Positions 55,305-64,000 of a stretch of DNA of 64,000 nt are shown one piece after another. A model generated the notes under the pieces. That model had not been told where the DNA came from, searched no databases, and saw only the letters and a list, made by a program, of their open reading frames with translations. Positions within the stretch are counted from its first letter, which is position 1, and every line of letters begins with the position of its first letter. The stretch covers positions 17,658,290 to 17,722,289 of the forward strand of contig ML679970.1 in NCBI GenBank assembly GCA_007922225.1, in the 5' to 3' direction. The stretch comes from Emydura subglobosa. Its lineage: Eukaryota; Chordata; Testudines; Chelidae. The translations under genes and the position numbers were made by a program.

Positions 55305-57050
55305 CATTATTGATATTTCTATCTGGTCTCCCCTGATATTACCTGAGAACTCATTAGAGATTTCAGACCACTGTATTGGGAGCTTTATCAACATTTATTT
55401 GAAGAGATTGTGTATGTGCGCGCATGCACATTGAATTTTTAACAAAAAGAACATTTTCCCTATGGTTAGTAGGACATTTGAGTTAAAGGTTTGTTAATTG
55501 AAGAAAAGGGAAAACTCAGTTCTGTTCTCAGCTTATACCAGTGTTAGTCCCAAAGTTGTTTTTTTAAAGCAGTCTGAATTTAACTCCCTTCACTTCTTCT
55601 TTGGAATCCGTGATATCATGAAGCTGACAGTCCTAACAGTGGTCCATAGTGTTCCCAGGTATTCAAGACTTACATTTCTATTGTTGAAAATAAAAAAAAA
55701 ACAAATAACCACTGCCAGACCTACATCATGAAAAAGGAAAAAGGCACAAATTCCCTCCTCCCCCACCCTTTTTTTAGGTCACCTTTAAAAGTTAATGTGT
55801 GACCCATTCTGGATATGACTGTGGAGATTCTTATAAGTGCCTAAGATAATATGATGTCTGGCTATAATTTTCAAACTGTGTTTTGATCATATGGAACCCC
55901 ACTGAGCGTGCAGTTCAATATTCGTGTGTGTGTGCTGGGTATTTGATTTTAGTGTTGTGTTGAGAGAAGCTGCGCAACCATATATGCAGGTCGAACTGCG
56001 AAAGTGTTCAGTACAAATACATGTATTCCTGTTCATTTCTTTGTTGCCTTCTGTGGTTCACAGTGAGCCTTTACTGCCATCTTATTGCCGCATTTGTTTG
56101 TCTGCACTTGCCTTTTCTGCTGTTTATTCATGTTTCTTATTTTCTGGGTGTCTTATGCGCCTGATCGTTCTTTGGTTTTTTAAAAGATGTAATGACTGCT
56201 CATTCTTTGGATCTCTTGGGTCTGGTGTTATATCTGTTACTGGTTGCTCCTTAAATCAAGGCATTTGAGACTCAATAATGAGATCCATGACTGTGTGGTC
56301 CACTGATCCCATCTGCATTGCATCGGTACCATACAGCAATTTCCGATGTCCTCTGCCTGCATGCCTCAGGCTCAGAATAAAGCCTGGGAGGGATTTTATG
56401 GTGGTCAGTGCAGTCGTTTTTAGCTGGTTCAAAATCCTGTCAGGAATATGATGATTTGGAATACTCCAAAGTCAGAGAATGTTTGGATCCAGCATTTTGG
56501 TTCAGTTCATTGTGAAGAGGGCCATTTACAAAATTTAGATCCAGGTTCAGATTTCGAACAGCTCCAAAGTTTGAGGTGTCTGGGTCCCAGCTTTCAATTC
56601 AGGCCATCTCAAGAAGTAACCTAAACGATTGCCCTGTAATTCATTCAAACCAAACTTCTGTTGTATTTATGTATATATTTGATTTCTGAAAAAGATCCAA
56701 AGCTACTGGCTGAAGTTCTGTATAAACAGGACGAGGAGTGTTATTAGACTAGAAGGCAATGTTCAGATGACTGATTGATCAGGGCGCTGGTAGCATAGTG
56801 TGATGAGTGTGTCTTGCTAATAAATATCCATGTTATATGCGTGGAAAAGAGCAATGACCACCAGTAAATAAATTCAGGACTGGTCTTATGCACAACCAGG
56901 ACAAGAGATTGCTATTGCCTACAAACTTTTGGTAGCAGAAGGCACCTGTCCTACCCACAGTAGTTCACAGCCTGAGTTCGTTCTTGTGACCCTGTCACTC
57001 AAAAAGCCATCTCCTGCTTTTTTCTTTTTATGTGTAATTTATCTTATCTC
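55305..57050. other. Unassigned noncoding stretch
   Basis: A plus-strand open frame at 55924-56268 is hydrophobic but unrecognised. A purine-pyrimidine (TGTGCGCGCATGCACA) run lies at 55414-55430. No supported exon. Confidence 0.4.
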
Positions 57051-57053
57051 CTT

Positions 57054-57591
57054 TCAAAATCTTTGTTTGGGTTCAGCTCTGGGGTTTTTTCTGCAGATGA
57101 ACAAGGAAAAGGAGCGTGGGAACAAATTTCTATTAGGGCAGCAATTTAACTTAATGAAAGTAACAAACAGAATCAGAAGCGCCAGTACAAGTCCTGGAGG
57201 AATGTGAAAAAAATAATGAGAAGTGGATTTATGATGCTCTATAAAAGATTTAAATCCATGTTTAAACTCTACAGACTCAATTGAATTAACATCAATGGTA
57301 CTTGGGTTATCAAACTCTCTCCCTTGCTGTGTGTCCCTCAGAGGAATATACAAAGTCCTTGGCACAAGAATATCATTAGCACAACACCCCACCTCCAACC
57401 CTTCTGCACAATCACACTTCAGATTGGACCCTTTACCATGAAAATGTGAACATGATTGACCTGTTAGTGGAGTGTCTCCGGTGGCATACAGAAGATGGTT
57501 CTGGAGGTAATTGCCTTCTACTTCTTGGCCGGCAAAGGAACTGAATTGCAGGATGAGCGTGCAGTCTCGGATCAATGATTTACTCTGAGAG
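57054..57591 (-). CDS. Unrecognised open frame, possible terminal exon of a membrane protein
   Basis: The minus-strand frame is open from 57591 to the stop at 57054-57056. A pyrimidine-rich run ending in CAG (CTCTCCCCCTCTCAG) immediately precedes 57591 and would serve as a splice acceptor. No ATG starts it: the first residues read SKSLIRDCTLIL. The product has a Cys-rich part (KCDCAEGLEVGCC) and one strongly hydrophobic segment (PPGLVLALLILFVTFIKL) near residues 146-163, then a basic tail. The same frame continues upstream (57621-57950) after two consecutive TAA codons. I do not recognise a family, and a frame this long can arise by chance in 64 kb. It could be a genuine last exon, a decayed gene or chance. 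Confidence 0.28.
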
Positions 57592-57620
57592 GGGGAGAGT
57601 TGCTTTGATTCTCTTGGTTA

Positions 57621-57950
57621 TTATGATACTGGTGATTGTTTCTTCGAAGCAATTACATGTAATGCCTTTTTAAGGATTCCTCCCTGTTGAGAGGATTCAC
57701 TTATTTTCACTGCATCTTTATTTCCACCCTCTCTCTCCATTCTTTTCTTTTCAAATGACGGTAATTTCTGGTATTGAATGACAGTGGTGTTCTTGCAGCA
57801 GTGATCGCTGCTGCTGCTGATGGGGCTGTCGATAGAGGCATGTGAGACAAGATGCTGTGAGGAAGCCGAGTTTGTCTCTGTGGTTGGAGCTTGCCTAGAA
57901 GTGGACAAGGAGCGTGGAGTCCATCTCTTTTGAAATCTCAGCTCTCTCTC
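57621..57950 (-). CDS. Unrecognised open frame upstream of and in phase with 57054-57591
   Basis: It is in the same phase as the downstream frame. The product is Ser/Thr-rich then basic (SSSSDHCCKNTTVIQYQKLP, EKKRMEREGGNKD, ILKKALHVIASKK) and ends at TAATAA about 30 bp before the putative acceptor. No initiating ATG or known domain is evident. The 45-bp gap is too short for a normal vertebrate intron, so the two would need readthrough, a longer donor-acceptor choice, or be unrelated. Confidence 0.2.
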   Translation of the reverse strand, partial: ERELRFQKRWTPRSLSTSRQAPTTETNSASSQHLVSHASIDSPISSSSDHCCKNTTVIQYQKLPSFEKKRMEREGGNKDAVKISESSQQGGILKKALHVIASKKQSPVS

Positions 57951-58547
57951 CCTCCCTCCCTGCCCGCCATCTGTTTGTTTCTCAATCTGTTATTCATGAT
58001 CACTTTCCTAATGGTTGGGCAGGGGGGCTCTGGAAGAGGATGGTGTCTGGCTTTTGAGAAGCAGGGCAGCTTGGGAGCCATAACACACAGAGTGGGACCT
58101 TACTTGACTTCACCCTGACCTGCCTCTCCCCCAGCATTACAAGGAGCACCTTACTCAAAGGCCTGGTCTACACTGGCGATGTAGGTTGATGTAAAGTCAC
58201 TTTCGTCGACCTGTGTACACCTGCGTCTACACTGGCACCACTGTTAGGTCGAATTAAGTCACCTCGAAAATCGACTTAATAAGACCACCTCTGCAAGTGA
58301 CGTAGTGCCTAAATCGAAATTGTTAATTCGATTTAGTGTTAGTGTAGACACAACTTCACTTAAATCGGATTTATTGGCCAATGGGAGGTATTCCACAATG
58401 CCCCGTTCTGACCGCTCTGGACAGTCACGCTGGGCTGCTCTGTGGTCACCCTACCAGGAAATGTCCCCTCCCCTCAAGCCCCATGAAAATTTGAATTTTC
58501 ATTTCCTGTGCTGCCAGCATGGAGAGAGCTTTGTCACTGTTCTCCGC

Positions 58548-59071
58548 ATGGCTACTGCAAAGCCCCAACGTGCTCCAGCATGGAGTCGACCAGAGGTCTT
58601 AGATCTCATCGGGCTGTGGGGCGAGGAGTCCATTCTGGCTCAGCTCAGAGCCAGCAAAAGGAATCTGGATATTTATGGGAAGATATCCCAGGGCATGCTG
58701 GAGAAGGGACACAAGAGGGACGTGCAGCAGTGCCGCGTGAAGATCAAGGAGCTGCATCAGCCACGTCAGAAAGCCAGGGAAGCTAACAGCCGTTCTGGCT
58801 CCTCGCCCAAAACATGCCACTTCTATGATGAGGTGCATGCAATTCTCGGTGGAGATCCCACCACGGTGCCGCCCGGCAGCATCGATACCTCTGCTAGGTC
58901 ACAGTCCCATGGACAATGATGAGGACTCCATGGAGGAGGAGGAGGCTGAGGAGAGCAGGGTGCATGAGAGCGTGCTGTCCATTCTCCCAGACAGTCAGGA
59001 CATATTCCTGCCCCCAGAGCAGTCCAGCAGCACACAGGACAGCACTAATGATCCCATGGAAGGCACATCTG
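58548..59071 (+). pseudogene. Harbinger Myb/SANT-like protein gene, exon 1 (frameshifted)
   Basis: ATG at 58548 (MATAKPQRAPAWSRPEV) starts a trihelix/Myb-like DNA-binding domain of about 90 residues, with spaced Trp (PAWS, GLWGEES) and QQCRVKIKEL in the third helix. The domain ends in HFYDEVHAILGG. Such proteins bind transposon ends and help import the nuclease. The frame stops at 58919, but the expected acidic tail (MDNDEDSMEEEEAEE) continues in the +1 frame from about 58905 to a splice donor, TCTG|GTGAGT, at 59071/59072, so one frameshift is present near 58890-58910. An upstream in-phase extension to 58305 lies in the element terminus and is not believed. Confidence 0.85.
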
Positions 59072-59699
59072 GTGAGTTTTTTTTCTTCTTAGCAGTTCTG
59101 TCCTTTTACATTGGGTGGGGAGGAGGAGGAGGAGGAAGGGGATTTCAGGTGTTTCGGTGACTGTACTGGGGGGTTACCCAGGGAACAGTTTATTTATGTG
59201 ATGAGAAATGCTACATTTATCATCAGTTGATATCTCACGGAAACTTTCACGTATGTCATCTGTTATTCTTTGCAGAAGTTTCCGGGGAGGGCTGCCTTGT
59301 TCCTCCCCCCACGGTAGGATACTTCGCTGCAATCAAGGGAGCCTGCATCATGGCGGAACACTGCTGGTACCCCGCTGCATGCAGCAAATCTGTGTTTTAA
59401 GCAGAGACTCCTTCCCCCCCCCTCCACGCTCTCCGCAGTTCTTCTCTGTAAGGGTTTAAAATACTAGCAGAGAATCTCTCCTCCCCTCCCCCCCCACCCA
59501 CAACCCCCCCCCACCACGCTGTCTTCAGATCCTCTCTGTACGGGCACAGCCAGCAGACCCTCCTGGGACGTCAGGAATGGAATGAGGCTCTGTGTTTGCC
59601 CTGTGCACTGCACAGGATCATTGTCTGCATTGTTACAGTTGTATCATTTTCTTCACTCTGCTAACAGTGGCTACCTTGTTATTTGTTTTCATTCTGTAG
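59072..59699 (+). other. Intron of the Harbinger Myb-like gene
   Basis: Donor GTGAGTTTTTTTTC at 59072 and acceptor TTTTCATTCTGTAG ending at 59699. Joining the exons gives an in-phase Asp codon (G|AC) and the continuous reading GTS-D-TSALAPP. The 628-bp intron holds C-rich tracts (59415-59424, 59480-59515) but no gene. Confidence 0.8.
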
Positions 59700-60180
59700 A
59701 CACCTCGGCCTTGGCCCCACCCTCAAGAAATGCTGCGGAAAGACTATCGCAGATTAGAAAGAAGGGGAAAAAAAAAACCCCAAGAGATGACATGTTTTGC
59801 GAGCTCATGAACTTCTCGGCGGCCGCAGAGACAGAGCAAAGAGCGGGTGGCTCACCTTGTCCCAGAATATGGACAGGGAGAGTCGCAGAGAAATGGTGGA
59901 GCATGATCGCAGCACCACGCAGGAGATGCTGCGAATCATGCGGGACCAGGCAGACATGCTGCAGAGGCTTGTGGAGCTTCAGGAGGAGTGGAGGAAAGAC
60001 AAAGTCATGCTGCAGCCCCTCCATAATGCTCCTCGACCAAGGGCTTTGATACCCGCCCCTTTCCCCGCCCCTAGCCGGTCTCTGAGGAGACTGGCCAGGC
60101 TGCAGTATGTTCTCGCGCGAGCAGAAAGCAGCGGTGGCCACGTTGACAGCTGGCCAGCAAGCAACCACCCTACCCCTTGA
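59700..60180 (+). pseudogene. Harbinger Myb-like protein gene, exon 2 (frameshifted)
   Basis: It reads TSALAPPSRNAAERLSQIRK, KKGKKKTPRDDMFCELMNFS, then switches frame near 59850 to NMDRESRREMVEHDRSTTQE, MLRIMRDQADMLQRLVELQE and a Pro/Arg-rich end, with stop TGA at 60178. The basic patch and the coiled-coil-like heptads match the C-terminal half of the Myb-like partner in related Harbinger elements. One frameshift inactivates it. Confidence 0.85.
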
Positions 60181-60229
60181 GACAGTGAATGAACACTCCC
60201 CCCCTTCTCCCATGACTTGAACGTTCATA

Positions 60230-60235
60230 AATAAA
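60230..60235 (+). terminator. Polyadenylation signal AATAAA, Myb-like gene
   Basis: AATAAA lies 50 bp after the exon 2 stop. Confidence 0.75.
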
Positions 60236-60260
60236 GTTAAGCATCATTTCAAGGTGTTTC

Positions 60261-60266
60261 TTTATT
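60261..60266 (-). terminator. Polyadenylation signal AATAAA, transposase gene
   Basis: TTTATT on the plus strand is AATAAA on the minus strand, about 95 bp after the transposase stop. The two signals lie 25 bp apart on opposite strands, so the 3' ends of the two transcripts would nearly meet or overlap. Confidence 0.75.
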
Positions 60267-60361
60267 AAATCATATCTTGTTCTGGAGGGATTTGGCGGGT
60301 ACAGATATCGATGCGGGCAGGAGTGGGTTCACCAAAGGCAAACAACATACGGGAACAGAAA

Positions 60362-60935
60362 TCAGTCCTGCATCTCATTGCAGAACCTGGTTTTCAAAGT
60401 TTCCCTAATGCAAAGCGCTCCACGGTTAGCTCTCAGCATAGTGCTGGCATCTGGCTGCTCATAATTGGCGGCCAGTCTTTCTGCCTCCACAGCCCAACCC
60501 TGGGGGAACCTCTCACCCTTCACTTCACACACGTTATGAAGAACACAGCACATAGATATCACAGAAGGGACGTTCTTCTCAGTCATGTTCAGTCTAGTGA
60601 GGAGACTCCTCCATCTAGCCTTTAAACGCCCAAAGGCACATTCTACAACTATTCTGCAACTGCTTAACCTCTTATTAAAACACTCCTTGTCGCTGTCAAG
60701 GTGACCGGTGTACGGTTTCATTAGCCAAGGGAGCAAGGGGTAAGCAGGATCCCCCAGGATCACTATGGGCATTTCCACACCCCCAATTTGAATTTTTTGG
60801 TCTGGGAAAAAAGTGCCCACCTGTATATTAGAGAACAGCCCTGAATTACACACGCGTCATGCACCTTCCCAGACCACCCCACATTGATGTCGGTGAAATG
60901 ACCCCTGTGATCCACAAGCCCCTGCAGCTACCCAC
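60362..60935 (-). pseudogene. Harbinger DDE transposase (HARBI1-like), N-terminally deleted
   Basis: The open frame 60853-60362 encodes 163 residues of the DDE_Tnp_4 nuclease fold. It has VILGDPAYPLLPWLMKPY, with the second catalytic Asp at about residue 35, and VVECAFGRLKARWRSLL, with the catalytic Glu at about residue 71. The C-terminal part includes SVISMCCVLHNVCE. A further 80 bp upstream (60854-60935) still reads LVDHRGHFTDINVGWSGKVH in another frame. Beyond that the sequence passes directly to the element end, so the first half of the protein, including the DGTHI-type block with the first Asp, is missing. Complete family members are roughly 350-450 residues, so this copy cannot catalyse transposition. 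Confidence 0.9.
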
Positions 60936-61093
60936 ATTGCACTGCTTTGCAATTCCAATTAAGAGTGCTTACTGTAAATGCAGGAGACGTGCGCAAGCAG
61001 CGTAGTGTATACATGCTGCTGCGACTTCTAAAAATCAGCTGCTGAAAGTTGACTTAAAGTAAGTCGACTTCACTCGGCAGTGTAGACATGGCC

Positions 61094-62352
61094 TCAGTCT
61101 GAGGATCCTCATCTTGCTGCTACTCCTCGATCTCTACCTTAGCACAGGAACCAGCATGAGGGAGGGTAGGAGGGTCCAATCTCGAGGTCAGGCTCAGGTT
61201 GGAGAGCAACAGGCATGGATATGGGATGGCAATAGGAAGCTAGAAACTGCCAGCCCTCTGGTGAAAGGGTGTGACTAAGGGTGTATATATTTGTGCTCCA
61301 TGAGAGATAAGAGGGGTGGTAACTTAAGTGTTCTGGCTACATTCTGACTTGGGTGACGGCATCCTGCTAAGCTAAATTTCCAATTTTGGCTGGAAAAGGG
61401 AATCCATGTTCTGCTCTAAACTGTGGGTTAGTGCTGCCCTGTGCAGTTAAACACCCACTACATCCCACCCCTGTGTTACAGTTAGGCAAATACCAAAAGA
61501 ATTGTCAGTGGGGGACAGGAGTGCTGTCTGTGCCCATTACATCCAAAAAACTGTACTGAAAGAAAGGGAAGGTTGCAAAGACAAGCATCCAAAAGCTAAG
61601 AATTGCCAGAATTAAGATGGCCCTTGGCTCCAGCAAGAGGTACACTGATGGCACAGGAGAGACCATCTGCAAAAGCAGCAAAGAGGAGCAATTGCAGGAG
61701 CATGCACTGTGCAGATGGAATATAATTTAGCTGCCAAACGCTAAGAAGTTTCTACTGAGTATGTGGGAATGGAAATTTTGCAAAGGTTTCTGGTTTGACC
61801 AAATTTGGACTTTCACAGAAATGACAAAAGACACATCCCTGACACCAGGTGACCCCCCCTGCCAAATGTCAAGTCCTTGCTCCACAGGTTGGTGTCCCAA
61901 TAGTTTCTCAATTAAATGCTTGTAAGAATTGTTTTAACGCAGGTGAAACAAATTTTCCCTAACCACATTCTGAAAAACAGCTGAACCTTTTTAACAGAAA
62001 CTTAAAAAAAAATCAGCCTGGGGCTGACATCCGGGATGCAAAATTTCAGCCTGATCAGCTAAAGTTTGGCAAAGTGCTAAGCAACTGAAAACAGGGTCTT
62101 ATAAATGAAAGTGTTGGGCAACCTTAAATCCAGCAGGTGACGTGACCAGAATCGCCTATAACACCTGGTGAATTGAGATCCTTCAGGAGGAAAGATGCCC
62201 CTTGAATGTAAAAAGTATTACTGTAACAAACAGCTTACACTGAGAGCAGCTCTCTCAAATGATGAGTTTTAGTGGCTACAAATGGGCTTTTGATATATGC
62301 CCCACTTTTAGATAATGTGTAGTTAAAGCCCAGTGCTTTCAGATAGACTCAC
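61094..62352. other. Unassigned stretch
   Basis: 61740-62150 resembles a decayed noncoding repeat (CCCTGCCAAATGTCAAGTCC, ATCAGCTAAAGTTTGGC), perhaps related to 12620-12760. No gene. Confidence 0.35.
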
Positions 62353-62442
62353 GGGGCCAGATCTTCTTAGCCGGTTCAAATCAGCTTAGTTCTATTGACT
62401 CTAGTAGAGCTCTTGTGATTACACCAGCTGAGGGTTGAGCCC
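62353..62442. mobile_element. Short palindromic element (TGTAAATCAG family), copy 4
   Basis: GGGGCCAGATCTTCTTAGCC with GGTTCAAATCAGCTTAG on the left, and TGATTACACCAGCTGAGGGT on the right, form imperfect arms like those at 47443-47524. Confidence 0.5.
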
Positions 62443-62599
62443 ATGCAGAGGAAGTTAGGAAGAAATGCCAAGTTTTCCTTAACGAAGAAGAGCATGATAG
62501 TTTTGAAAGCCAGTTTCTAATTTGTTTGCTTTGTTCCTTGCCCGCTAATTGCAGCTCTACCCCGCTCCTCTAGTTGTCTTGTTGTGATTACTTATTACC

Positions 62600-62885
62600 A
62601 GTATTGACAACCCCAAGCATTCAGAAACACGACCCAGGGTTCAAAAAAATCATGACTTTTAAAAAATGGTGATTTTTTTTTAAAGATTCCATACCTTTGT
62701 ATTTTGAATCTGTAGGGTGCACGTGGATCATGTTTTCAAGGTTTTCTCTGCAGTGATGAAGATTAGAAACTTACTTTTTAATGAAAACTGAAATTCTCTT
62801 GCAGTCACATGATTCCAAGCTCTGGGGCTTCAAGGGAAAAAACAAACATAACAAGTGTCATGATAAAACTGAGGTGGCAACATGC
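62600..62885. mobile_element. Decayed MITE with (CAG)TATTGACAACC / GGTGGCAACATG ends
   Basis: The left end CCAGTATTGACAACC is roughly the inverse of GAGGTGGCAACATGCTG. Internal words AATCATGACTTTT and GTCATGATAAAACTG are also inverted. No coding content and no clean duplication. Confidence 0.5.
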
Positions 62886-64000
62886 TGAAGTCATCATCGT
62901 CAGGATTTTCTGAAACCGCAGAAAACGTTTGGTTCAAGTTTTGGGCAAAGGTTCTGGTCAACTTCTGCTTTATAACTTGCTATTAAATTCACATGAATTG
63001 ATTGTCTTATTGGCTTTGAATCTAAAGCCTATTTGAGACCCTTAATTCAAAGCTTTGATGATTTCCATTGTGAAGTCTGTTTTAATCAACTAAACAAAAG
63101 CTTTCTGTTTTTCTTCCCCATCAGTCCAGTGGGATTGCCAGCTCTGAGCTGTGACAGCCAGGCGTGTCCATTCGGGTTTTTCCTACTCTTCAAACCAGTG
63201 AAGTTTACAAGCTATAATAAAGTGAAGAATAGCGTATCCCCTTAAAAAGCAGGCATGCAGTGGAGTAATGGCCCACTAGCAGAGGGTAGTCACTGCTATA
63301 TCACTGGCTACTTGGAGGGTTTTTAGCAGGAGGCAGGTTCTTTGGTAGTTGCTGCATTACTGGCCTCTAGGACCATTCAGGAAGCTCCTAGGCTGAGTGC
63401 GGTGATTTTTGGACTTATAGCGCGAGTGGAGATGTGCTGTGTAATCACAAGACAATGCTCTGCCTGGTTTATATTATTCCAGTGCTCAAGTGTGCAGCTC
63501 TGACTGCCCAGGAAGGGACTGTGTTGGAAGTGGCATCCATAAACCCCTTGTTACAATTTTGCCACCATATACTGCTAAATCATCTCTGCCAGAGAGGGCT
63601 TGTCCCTAGAACTCATAGAAAGCATTTCAGAGGAGCCTTTCGAATGCACCGGATTACACCAAGAGTCAAGGCCAATGCTCATAGATGCTTGGGCCAACCC
63701 TGCCAGAAGTGACTGCTGATTTTAGGTGCCGCAGTTTTTGGGTGACCAATCTGAGACACCCTTGGGCCTGATTTTTCAGTGGTGCTAAAGGGCTCACATC
63801 TCCAGTGGAAGCAACTGGGAGTTGCACATCTTTATTCCCTCTGAAAAAAAGGTCCAAGGCATCGCAAAGTGAGCACCCAGTGCCGCTGGCCTTGTCTGAA
63901 AATTTTCACACAACCTACCAAAAACAAACAAACCCCCCACCCACACAACAACCCGAGAAGGATTCTGATCTAAAGGAGCAGATTTTCAAAGACGCACATG
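62886..64000. other. Unassigned noncoding stretch
   Basis: 63763-63830 (GGCCTGATTTTTCAGTGG) resembles a short palindromic repeat. 63916-63952 is an A/C-rich tract. No supported gene. Confidence 0.4.

Larger units (their letters stand above)
58160..61093. mobile_element. PIF/Harbinger transposon with two convergent gene remnants
   Basis: The inverted ends are GGCCTGGTCTACACTGG (58160-58176) and CAGTGTAGACATGGCC (61078-61093). The length is 2934 bp. It carries a plus-strand Myb/SANT gene (two exons) and a minus-strand DDE nuclease gene, the two-gene organisation of Harbinger elements. Subterminal TCGA-containing words (AGTCGACTTC, TCGACTTAAT, GGTCGAATTAA) occur at both ends. A clean 3-bp target duplication was not found. 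Frameshifts and the loss of the transposase N-terminal part make it non-autonomous. Confidence 0.92.

Noticed and set aside
58305..58547. N-terminal extension of the Harbinger Myb-like ORF
   Set aside because: It falls within subterminal transposon sequence; the ATG at 58548 directly precedes the conserved domain and is the more likely start.
59689..60228. 179-codon minus-strand frame
   Set aside because: Antisense to exon 2 of the Harbinger Myb-like gene; the sense product explains the locus.
1..64000. CRISPR array, operons, prophage or other prokaryotic systems
   Set aside because: No regularly spaced repeats, ribosome-binding sites or dense gene packing; CR1, SINE and Harbinger content shows an animal genome.

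Overview
This is vertebrate nuclear DNA. It is AT-rich and CpG-depleted, with very low coding density and many interspersed repeats. The repeat mix fits a sauropsid, most likely a turtle: CR1 LINE copies, a PIF/Harbinger transposon with matching small non-autonomous elements (termini resembling GTCTACACTGC), Buster-type hAT MITEs, short palindromic elements, MIR-like CORE-SINEs, and a 5S-headed Deu-type SINE. The turtle assignment is inference from repeat families recalled as typical of that group. No prokaryotic, plasmid or CRISPR features are visible.

Layout. 0-5 kb: the terminal part of a Harbinger-like element cut by the window edge, two smaller Harbinger-like MITEs, two hAT MITEs with perfect 8-bp target duplications (1333-1652, 1894-2161), and a fold-back retroposon with a 12-bp duplication (3386-3595). 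5-21 kb: mostly unassigned sequence with two CR1 3' fragments (about 6.8-7.3 and 18.6-19.5 kb), a hairpin-rich hAT MITE (7938-8360), an old MIR-like SINE, a possible LTR-like segment and a possible conserved noncoding block near 12.1 kb. 21.06-25.12 kb: a nearly complete but dead CR1, with both ORFs recognisable, a hAT MITE inserted inside ORF2, and an abrupt 3' loss. A tRNA-Lys relic follows on the minus strand. 27-52 kb: LINE-like relics, Harbinger-like MITEs, a 5S-Deu SINE (28.9-29.2 kb), CORE-SINEs, an LTR-like unit (44.3-45.3 kb), a long-spaced inverted repeat (47.8/48.2 kb) and another hAT MITE (49.2 kb). 54.7-55.3 kb: two copies of one hAT family in opposite orientation. 57.0-58.0 kb: an unrecognised long open frame on the minus strand. 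58.16-61.09 kb: a 2.9-kb Harbinger copy carrying a two-exon Myb/SANT gene and a convergent, N-terminally deleted DDE transposase gene.

No host protein-coding exon is recognised with confidence. The protein-like sequences that can be identified belong to CR1 (zinc-finger/SGNH ORF1; endonuclease-reverse transcriptase ORF2), to Harbinger (Myb-like protein plus DDE nuclease), or are short LINE relics. All carry stops, frameshifts or lost catalytic residues, so the elements look immobile. The window reads as an intergenic or intronic region built from successive, sometimes nested, transposon insertions, with a few unique segments that may be regulatory.
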